NCBI GenBank assembly: GCA_013373005.1
Contig: JABXIP010000306.1
Location: forward strand, 1-5,707
DNA from: Cytophagia bacterium
GTDB taxonomy: Bacteria > Bacteroidota > Bacteroidia > Cytophagales > Cyclobacteriaceae
DNA: 5,707 bases
Direction of reading: 5' to 3'
The notes beneath the pieces were generated by a model, which saw only the letters and a program-made list of their open reading frames with translations, had not been told where the DNA came from and made no database searches. This document shows positions 1 to 4,339 of this stretch, in pieces. The first letter of the stretch is position 1, and each line of letters starts with the position of its first letter. A program made the translations under genes and the position numbers.

Positions 1-2
1 AG

Positions 3-563
3 AAGAAACGCTGTACCTGGTGCGAAAATACCTTTGATGATTATGTCAAATACCACGATGGAGAATGGGGAGTGCCTGTTCATGACGATAGAACTCACTT
101 TGAATTTCTGATTCTCGAAGGTGCTCAAGCAGGTTTAAGCTGGGCTACTATTCTCAAAAGAAGAGATGGTTACCGCGCAGCATTTGCCGATTTCGACCCA
201 GAGGAGGTTGCTCAATTCAGTCAGGAGAAAGTAGAAGCATTGCTGCTCGATCCGGGAATAATTCGCAACAGATTGAAGGTGCAGGGCACTGTTATTAATG
301 CACAGAAGTTTTTAGAAGTTCAAAAGGAGTTTGGCTCTTTCGACAAATACATCTGGTCATTTGTGGGAGGAAAGCCAATTGTAAATTCTAGAAAATCTAT
401 GAAAGATGTTCCGGCTACCAGTCCTGAGTCTGATGCCTTGAGCAAGGATCTGAAAAAGCGAGGCTTCAAATTTGTCGGAAGTACCATTATATATGCTTAT
501 ATGCAGGCCTGCGGCTTGGTGAATGATCACACGACAGACTGCTTTAGGTATTCCGAAGTTTAA
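3..563 (+). CDS. tag: DNA-3-methyladenine glycosylase I (5' end outside window)
   Basis: Tag excises 3-methyladenine from alkylated DNA, the first step of base excision repair in the cytoplasm. The frame is open from base 3, so the gene begins just beyond the left edge; the GTG at 72 is an internal valine codon, not the start. The 186 visible residues nearly equal the 187 of E. coli Tag, so only a few are missing. The family's zinc-snap ligands are all present: Cys in KKRCTW (bases 12-14), His in KYHDGEWG (54-56), His in VNDH (528-530) and Cys (540-542). The catalytic-pocket segment LEGAQAGLSW is intact, with the key Glu at 117-119 and Trp at 141-143. The block SDALSKDLKKRGFKFVG and then MQACGLVNDH match E. 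coli Tag almost exactly. The gene is convergent with the next one, and their stop codons overlap. Identification is very secure. Confidence 0.97.
   Translation, partial: KKRCTWCENTFDDYVKYHDGEWGVPVHDDRTHFEFLILEGAQAGLSWATILKRRDGYRAAFADFDPEEVAQFSQEKVEALLLDPGIIRNRLKVQGTVINAQKFLEVQKEFGSFDKYIWSFVGGKPIVNSRKSMKDVPATSPESDALSKDLKKRGFKFVGSTIIYAYMQACGLVNDHTTDCFRYSEV
560..563. other. interlocked convergent stop codons (TTAA)
   Basis: The palindrome TTAA supplies the stop codons of both tail-to-tail genes: TAA at 561-563 for tag on + and TAA at 562-560 for the lipoprotein gene on -. The genes overlap by 4 bases and leave no room for an intergenic terminator, so their transcripts must end inside or beyond the opposing gene. 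Confidence 0.9.
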
Positions 564-1033
564 TTATCTATACTTAGCACAATTTCTTTTCGGCTGAAAC
601 GAATGGACCACATACCAATGGTAGAATCACCAAAGGTCATTGGTTTGGTGTATAGCAGTGTTTTTCCATCATCTAGCTTTTGAATGTTTGGGTTGGAACT
701 GATTCCGTTTTTTCGATTGTAATTATAGGCCTGAAACAGCTGGAGCTCTTTGCCCTCCAATTCATTGGGCCTGGCGAAGAGGTAATAATTTCTTTGATAG
801 GTTGTGTCCTTGCCCAATTCAATGAAATATTCTGTTTTTGATAAGCTGACTTTTAACTGCTTAGAAACTTCATTTCCCAGCTTCATCGCTTGTTCAATAA
901 TCTGAGCATCAGAAACTACCTTAATTTCTCTGGCTTCCATTTCCTTTCTTGCCGCTGTGGTATCTATCTTTTGGTCGCCACACGAAGACAAAAGCAACGG
1001 AAAAAGAATAAAAATAGTCAAAACTCTCTTCAT
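560..1033 (-). CDS. small predicted lipoprotein, unknown function
   Basis: The gene encodes 157 residues. The N-terminus is a typical lipoprotein signal: positive MKR, a hydrophobic stretch, then lipobox LSSC with Cys18 as the predicted lipidated residue. The mature protein should therefore be anchored in the envelope. After the Cys comes a charged, probably helical segment (about residues 24-62, including KEMEAREIK and QIIEQAMKLGNEVSKQL). A probable beta-rich C-terminal half follows, ending in MWSIRFSRKEIVLSIDN, with no further membrane segment. I do not recognise the family, and it does not resemble the lipoprotein pair at 3208-4315. I chose the ATG at 1033; a TTG one codon upstream (1036) is possible but less likely. 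No Shine-Dalgarno is visible. The gene is divergent from prfA, with 77 bp between start codons. That it is a lipoprotein is well supported; its function is unknown. Confidence 0.85.
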   Translation of the reverse strand: MKRVLTIFILFPLLLSSCGDQKIDTTAARKEMEAREIKVVSDAQIIEQAMKLGNEVSKQLKVSLSKTEYFIELGKDTTYQRNYYLFARPNELEGKELQLFQAYNYNRKNGISSNPNIQKLDDGKTLLYTKPMTFGDSTIGMWSIRFSRKEIVLSIDN

Positions 1034-1054
1034 CAACTCAAAAGGATGTTTTTG

Positions 1055-1062
1055 TAAAGGTA
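1055..1062 (-). promoter_or_regulatory. possible -7 element for the lipoprotein gene
   Basis: On the - strand the sequence TACCTTTA differs in one base from the Bacteroidota -7 consensus TAnnTTTG. It lies 21 bases from the ATG at 1033, a spacing like that of the two better promoters in this window. No TTG-type -33 element is evident, so this is a weak call. Confidence 0.3.
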
Positions 1063-1084
1063 AACAGCTATTGCATTTGTTTGT

Positions 1085-1092
1085 TAATTTTG
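1085..1092 (+). promoter_or_regulatory. Bacteroidota-type promoter -7 element for prfA
   Basis: TAATTTTG matches TAnnTTTG exactly and continues as TTTGCAGCC, an extended form often seen at Bacteroidota promoters. The 12 bases TTTGCAGCCTAA (1089-1100) recur exactly at 3047-3058 ahead of another gene. The prfA ATG is 18 bases downstream, implying a very short leader without a Shine-Dalgarno. A clear -33 TTG at the usual 17-23 base spacing is not visible. Confidence 0.65.
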
Positions 1093-1110
1093 CAGCCTAA
1101 TACTATTTCT

Positions 1111-2184
1111 ATGATCGATAAGCTTCAGGCCATAAAAGACAGATTTGAGGAGGTAGGTCAGCTCATTGTGCAACCAGATGCCATGTCTGACATGAAAGCC
1201 TATTCCAAGCTCAGCAAGGAATACAAGGACCTTGAAAAGATTGTGAAGTGTTTTGATGAATATCAGAATGTGCTAGACAACCTTAAGTCTACCAAGGAGC
1301 TTTTGAAAACTGAAAAGGATGAAGACTTCCGCGATATGGCTAAGGCTGAATTGGATGAGCTTGAAACTCGCAGGGATGAACTTGAGGAAGAGCTCAAATT
1401 TATGCTGATTCCTAAAGACCCGGACGATCATAAGGATGTGATTATGGAAATCAGGGCAGGTGCCGGTGGTGATGAGGCAGCCATTTTTGCCGGAGATTTG
1501 TACCGAATGTATGAACGCTTTATCGACTCAAAAGGCTGGAATAAGGAATTAATTAGCTTGAGCGAAGCATCGTCAGGTGGTTTTAAAGAAATTGTTTTCA
1601 GCGTTTCGGGTGAAGATGTTTACGGTGCCTTAAAGTTTGAATCGGGTGTTCACCGGGTTCAAAGGGTTCCTGTAACAGAGTCTCAAGGGAGGGTTCATAC
1701 CTCGGCCGCTTCTGTGGCGGTTTTGCCTGAAGTAGAAGATGTAGACGTTGAGCTCGATATGAAGGACGTGAAAAAGGACACTTACCGAAGTTCAGGTGCG
1801 GGTGGTCAGCACGTAAACAAAACAGAATCTGCTGTTCGATTGACACACATTCCAACCGGTATTGTGGTGGAGTGCCAAGACGGTAGGTCTCAGCACAAAA
1901 ACTATGATAAAGCGCTTTCGGTTTTGCGTTCTAGACTCTATGAAAAGGAACTGAAGAAGCAGCAGGAAGAAATTGCCGGAGCCAGAAAGTCATTGGTTGG
2001 TTCAGCCGATAGATCAGATAAAATCAGAACTTACAATTATCCTCAAGGAAGGGTAACAGACCATAGAATTGGTTATTCCGTTCACAATTTGCCAACCGTA
2101 ATGGATGGTGCTCTCGATGATTTTGTGGAAAACCTAAGGATTGCGGAGAATGCGGAGAAACTTCAGGAAGGTTCTCAGGTCTGA
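1111..2184 (+). CDS. prfA: peptide chain release factor 1 (RF1)
   Basis: RF1 recognises UAA and UAG in the ribosomal A site and triggers hydrolysis of peptidyl-tRNA. The product is 357 residues, the usual RF1 length. The N-terminal helical domain (about residues 1-100) leads into the PCRF region with EIRAGAGGDEA (113-123). The stop-codon-reading tripeptide is P187-V188-T189, the RF1 P-x-T type rather than the SPF of RF2. The catalytic GGQ is at 231-233 (bases 1801-1809) within SSGAGGQHVNKTESAVR; in this family its Gln is methylated by PrmC. The C-terminal part carries RSQHKN, GSADRSDKIRTYNYPQGR and VTDHRIG. I chose the ATG at 1111 because it matches the usual RF1 N-terminus and follows the promoter; the TTG at 1081 lies within the promoter itself. 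There is no +1 frameshift site, consistent with RF1. The stop codon overlaps the yjbQ start by one base. Confidence 0.98.
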   Translation: MIDKLQAIKDRFEEVGQLIVQPDAMSDMKAYSKLSKEYKDLEKIVKCFDEYQNVLDNLKSTKELLKTEKDEDFRDMAKAELDELETRRDELEEELKFMLIPKDPDDHKDVIMEIRAGAGGDEAAIFAGDLYRMYERFIDSKGWNKELISLSEASSGGFKEIVFSVSGEDVYGALKFESGVHRVQRVPVTESQGRVHTSAASVAVLPEVEDVDVELDMKDVKKDTYRSSGAGGQHVNKTESAVRLTHIPTGIVVECQDGRSQHKNYDKALSVLRSRLYEKELKKQQEEIAGARKSLVGSADRSDKIRTYNYPQGRVTDHRIGYSVHNLPTVMDGALDDFVENLRIAENAEKLQEGSQV

Positions 2185-2186
2185 TG
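2182..2186 (+). other. TGATG stop/start overlap between prfA and yjbQ
   Basis: The prfA stop TGA (2182-2184) shares its last base with the yjbQ start ATG (2184-2186), an arrangement that usually goes with translational coupling in one mRNA. A purine-rich AGGAAGG at 2165-2171, about 12 bases before the ATG, could help re-initiation but is further away than an ideal Shine-Dalgarno. Confidence 0.85.
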
Positions 2187-2603
2187 TACTTTCAGAAAGA
2201 AATATCCCTTCAGTCTAAAAGAAGAGGGTTTCATCTCATTACCCATGAGGTGATTTCCGCTTTTGAAGAGATAGGTCAAATAAAGATTGGCTTGCTACAT
2301 GTGCACATTAAACACACCAGTGCCAGTTTAACCATCAATGAAAATGCTGATCCAACCGTAAGAGAAGACTTCGAAAGTCATTTCAATATTTTGGTGCCGG
2401 AAGATGCCAATCATTATCAGCATACTTTCGAAGGGCCGGACGATATGACCTCACACATTAAGGCTTCTTTGCTCGGACCATCAGTTACTATTCCTATTTC
2501 CAATGGAAGACTAAACCTGGGAACCTGGCAAGGGATTTACCTATGTGAACATAGAAACTATGGTGGGTCCAGAAGGCTCGTGCTCACAGCCCACGGTGAG
2601 TAA
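2184..2603 (+). CDS. yjbQ: YjbQ / UPF0047 family protein (secondary thiamine-phosphate synthase-like)
   Basis: The gene encodes 139 residues, full length for the UPF0047 family, and aligns with E. coli YjbQ from end to end. The start matches the family opening (MYFQKEISLQSKRRGFHL against E. coli MWYQKTLTLSAKSRGFHL), which supports the ATG at 2184. Conserved features are HTSASLTINENADPTVR with His44, the DDMTSHIK segment with His91, and the C-terminal signature GTWQGIYLCEHRNYGGSRR (113-131). The E. coli protein has been reported to give weak thiamine-phosphate synthase activity when overexpressed, but the physiological role of the family is not settled, so the enzyme name should be read cautiously. 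It is cytoplasmic, with no signal or membrane segment. It is co-transcribed with prfA and ends with tandem stops, TAATAA. Family assignment is secure; function is not. Confidence 0.95.
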   Translation: MYFQKEISLQSKRRGFHLITHEVISAFEEIGQIKIGLLHVHIKHTSASLTINENADPTVREDFESHFNILVPEDANHYQHTFEGPDDMTSHIKASLLGPSVTIPISNGRLNLGTWQGIYLCEHRNYGGSRRLVLTAHGE

Positions 2604-2672
2604 TAAGCTTTTGCTGATACCTCCAAGACACTTGTAAATGTGTAGGAATATCAAATTAATGAAGCGAATGGT

Positions 2673-2894
2673 TTATGCCTGATAGTCTACAGGCTCCAAT
2701 TCGAACAGTTTATTGACACTGGTATTGAAGATCTCGGAGATCTTAAGAGCCAAAGAAGTTGAAGGAGTGTATTTACCTCTTTCAATAGCATTGATGCTCT
2801 GTCTGGAAACACCAACCATCTCTGCCAACTGCTCTTGAGTAATTTTCTTTTTCTTGCGTTCTACCTTCAGGGTATTTTTCACTGGATGAAGCAT
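2673..2894 (-). CDS. small Xre/Cro-type HTH transcriptional regulator
   Basis: The gene encodes up to 73 residues, almost entirely one HTH_3 (Xre-like) DNA-binding domain. KITQEQLAEMVGVSRQSINAIERGKYTPS (residues 17-45) contains the scaffold helix and the recognition helix, starting about Ser30-Arg31. ALKISEIFNTSVNKLFELE (49-67) forms the closing helices. There is no sensor or effector domain, so it probably acts as a dimeric repressor. Two starts are plausible: the ATG at 2894, or the GTG at 2882, which would give MKNTLKVER, the opening usual for this roughly 65-70-residue family. Neither has a Shine-Dalgarno. It is convergent with yjbQ (69-bp gap), and its 5' side faces a 176-bp region with several dyads, where it may bind and control itself or the divergent small gene at 3071. 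The target is inference; the fold is secure. Confidence 0.93.
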   Translation of the reverse strand: MLHPVKNTLKVERKKKKITQEQLAEMVGVSRQSINAIERGKYTPSTSLALKISEIFNTSVNKLFELEPVDYQA

Positions 2895-2941
2895 TTATGA
2901 TTCTGTGAAATTAGATTCAAAACGCCCTATAGTCCACTTTC

Positions 2942-2957
2942 AAAAGGTTAACTTTTT
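2942..2957. promoter_or_regulatory. 16-bp inverted repeat, candidate operator
   Basis: The sequence AAAAGGTTAACTTTTT is a dyad centred on GTTAAC; seven of its eight base pairs are symmetrical, with one mismatch. It lies 48 bases upstream of the regulator's ATG, where small Xre repressors commonly bind their own promoter. AT-rich sequence gives such dyads by chance fairly often, so this is only a candidate. Confidence 0.3.
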
Positions 2958-2972
2958 ATTACATTTTGTAGG

Positions 2973-2983
2973 GTAAAATTTAC
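2973..2983. promoter_or_regulatory. 11-bp perfect palindrome, candidate operator
   Basis: GTAAAATTTAC is symmetrical about its central base. It lies 79 bases from the regulator's ATG and 88 from the small membrane protein gene, so it could serve either. There is no direct evidence of function. Confidence 0.25.
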
Positions 2984-3042
2984 TATTTGTTACACCCTTG
3001 TTAAAAAATAGTGAAGCACTTCTTAACATTGGGCTTTTACTA

Positions 3043-3050
3043 TATCTTTG
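3043..3050 (+). promoter_or_regulatory. Bacteroidota-type promoter -7 element for the 46-aa protein gene
   Basis: TATCTTTG matches TAnnTTTG exactly and extends to TATCTTTGCAGCC, a strong Bacteroidota promoter core. The ATG at 3071 follows after 20 bases, implying a leader of only a dozen or so bases and no Shine-Dalgarno. The -33 position has TTC (3020-3022, 20-base spacer) rather than TTG. It overlaps the small dyads AGTG-AAG-CACT (3010-3020) and GAAG-CA-CTTC (3013-3022). A second, weaker core TAACATTG (3024-3031) has TTG at 2998-3000, 23 bases upstream. Confidence 0.7.
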
Positions 3051-3070
3051 CAGCCTAAACGATAAGAACT

Positions 3071-3211
3071 ATGTTATTCGACCCACCAATTGCTAGCGGA
3101 GCTAATACATTCATTTGGATCGTAGTTATTTTGATTGCTTTCGTAGGAGCAATTTCTCAGAATGATGCCCTTTTCAAAGGCAAGAAGAAGAAAGAAGAGA
3201 AAGGTCACTAA
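3071..3211 (+). CDS. 46-aa single-pass membrane protein, unknown function
   Basis: The open frame starts at the ATG at 3071 and ends with TAA at 3209-3211. The protein opens with MLFDPPIASGA and has one hydrophobic helix at about residues 13-29, spanning FIWIVVILIAFVGAI. After SQNDALF it ends in a very basic tail, KGKKKKEEKGH (36-46). By the positive-inside rule the tail should be cytoplasmic and the N-terminus periplasmic; there is no cleavage site or lipobox. A strong promoter core directly upstream, at the same spacing as that of prfA, and the amphipathic composition make this a real gene despite its size. It is divergent from the Xre regulator and convergent with a lipoprotein gene, sharing a 4-base overlap at the stops. 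I do not recognise the family. Small proteins of this kind are often accessory subunits of membrane complexes, but nothing here identifies a partner. Confidence 0.78.
   Translation: MLFDPPIASGANTFIWIVVILIAFVGAISQNDALFKGKKKKEEKGH
3208..3211. other. interlocked convergent stop codons (CTAA)
   Basis: The TAA of the + strand small gene (3209-3211) overlaps the TAG of the - strand lipoprotein gene (3210-3208). This is the second tail-to-tail pair in the window with a 4-base overlap and no space for a terminator. Confidence 0.8.
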
Positions 3212-3759
3212 AGACTCTTTAATAGTCCGTAATAGTCTAGCATGGTTATATGAAAAGCCTTTCGGCTGATTGTATCCGCTAGTATAGGAATGTACTCAGA
3301 ATCCTGTTTGAGATAAAACTCACAGCCTCTATCTAACTGATCCAATACTTGAGCAGCAAACTCAAGGTGTTTCTTTCTATCTCCTTCTTCAAAGAAGATT
3401 AGACCGCGTACACCATTCATATCGCGCCAAAGAATTTCGAATTCCTTAGGACTCTTGATATAAGCGTTTGGCTCTACTATGATCTGGCTTTGGCTGTATT
3501 TCCAGTCAATTAAAATACACAAGTTAACTATGGGACTGGAGCAGTCTTTCACCCGGTCTTTTAACCGCAGAGTTTGTTTCATTCGGGTTTCAAGCGTGTC
3601 CTTATCATAAGCTCGCATTCTTTCAAATACAAAAAAGTTTCTAGTGTAATTAGCCAGTTTGAGATTGATGATATCTCTATCTAATTCTGGTGTCTTTTCT
3701 TGTCGACAGCCCAATGTGATGAGTAGAATAAGAACAAAGGAAAATAACTTGAAGCGCAT
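3208..3759 (-). CDS. predicted lipoprotein, downstream member of a tandem paralogous pair
   Basis: The gene encodes 183 residues. The signal peptide is MRFK, then a hydrophobic run, then ITLGC with Cys18 as the likely lipidated residue. The lipobox is relaxed (Thr at -3, Leu at -2) but acceptable. The mature part is soluble, with no further membrane segment. It aligns without gaps to its upstream neighbour from residue 41 onward, at about 54 identities in 143 positions counted by hand. Shared blocks are LxxRVK (66-71), PIxN (76-79), WxY (86-88), EPN (96-98), ILW (109-111), NGxxG (115-119), FAAxV (134-138), FYLxQ (148-152) and the C-terminal SRxAFxxTMxDY (165-176). The family is not recognised. 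It starts 7 bases after the upstream lipoprotein stop, so it is last in a probable operon with that gene and the PLP decarboxylase. No Shine-Dalgarno is visible. Confidence 0.87.
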   Translation of the reverse strand: MRFKLFSFVLILLITLGCRQEKTPELDRDIINLKLANYTRNFFVFERMRAYDKDTLETRMKQTLRLKDRVKDCSSPIVNLCILIDWKYSQSQIIVEPNAYIKSPKEFEILWRDMNGVRGLIFFEEGDRKKHLEFAAQVLDQLDRGCEFYLKQDSEYIPILADTISRKAFHITMLDYYGLLKSL

Positions 3760-3766
3760 GTGTATG

Positions 3767-4315
3767 TCAATACGCTAAAGTTAGCCGAAAATAGTCGAAC
3801 ATGGTAACCCTGAAGGCTTCTCGGCTTTTTGAATCATCTAGGAGTTGAATTTTCTGATTGTTTTGTCTTAGATAGAATTGACTACCAATTTGTATTTGCT
3901 CGTATACTTTAGCGGCAAAGTCTAGTTGGTTTTTCTTGTTGCCACCTTCGAGCAGAATCTCTCCACTACTCCCGTTTTCATTTTCCCATAGAATCTGGAG
4001 TTCGGTTAATGGGCCTGCGGCTGAATTGGGTTCAAGTAGAATGTAGGCTTCATCATATCTCCAGTTATTAACAATGCTGATATTTAGAATAGGTTTGTCC
4101 GATTCCTTCACCCTCTTTTCCAACCGGTAGATTTCGAGCTTCGCCTCATCCATTACTTCTACATCGTAATATGAGCGCCTAACGTTCTTGAAGAAAAGCT
4201 TAGAGGATTCATCAGTTTTAAAACTAATAGTTGTTTGATCAACTTTCTTATCCTTTACCGGGTTGCACGATGACAGGATCAGGGCAAGTACCAGGAGGCG
4301 AGTGAAGCTTTTCAT
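3767..4315 (-). CDS. predicted lipoprotein, upstream member of a tandem paralogous pair
   Basis: The gene encodes 182 residues with a clear lipoprotein signal: MKSFTR, a hydrophobic core, then LSSC with Cys17 as the predicted lipid anchor. A polar linker rich in Lys and Asp (residues 18-35) leads to a soluble domain of about 145 residues that is homologous to the downstream neighbour. It carries the same conserved positions (RVK 68-70, PILN 75-78, WRY 85-87, EPN 95-97, ILW 108-110, NG 114-115, LDFAAKV 131-137, FYLRQ 147-151, SREAF to DYF 164-176). The conserved Trp, EPN and FYLxQ positions probably form the core of the fold. I do not recognise a named domain. The gene follows the PLP decarboxylase after 24 bases with no promoter evident between them, so co-transcription is likely. 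The start at 4315 places the signal peptide correctly. Confidence 0.88.
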   Translation of the reverse strand: MKSFTRLLVLALILSSCNPVKDKKVDQTTISFKTDESSKLFFKNVRRSYYDVEVMDEAKLEIYRLEKRVKESDKPILNISIVNNWRYDEAYILLEPNSAAGPLTELQILWENENGSSGEILLEGGNKKNQLDFAAKVYEQIQIGSQFYLRQNNQKIQLLDDSKSREAFRVTMFDYFRLTLAY

Positions 4316-4339
4316 GAAAATGATAACCCAATGCTAGGT

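Noticed and set aside
72..563. GTG at 72 as the start of the glycosylase gene
   Set aside because: The frame is open upstream to base 3 and encodes the family's zinc-binding Cys and the YHDGEWG motif, so the gene starts outside the window.
1034..1036. TTG at 1036 as the lipoprotein start
   Set aside because: The adjacent ATG at 1033 gives a normal MKR signal peptide and is the more usual start codon.
1081..1111. TTG at 1081 as the prfA start
   Set aside because: It lies within the promoter core and adds ten residues not seen in RF1; the ATG at 1111 fits the family.
1598..1855. 85-aa frame on the - strand inside prfA
   Set aside because: It lies opposite a highly conserved coding region, has no recognisable features, and is a shadow of the real gene.
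1111..2184. RF2 (prfB) instead of RF1
   Set aside because: The anticodon-like tripeptide is PVT rather than SPF, there is no frameshift site, and the length and N-terminus fit RF1.
2604..2672. Possible bidirectional terminator between yjbQ and the Xre gene, around ACAC/GTGT
   Set aside because: The arms are only 4 base pairs, with no GC-rich stem and no T-run, so this is not a credible intrinsic terminator; I see nothing else in this 69-bp gap.
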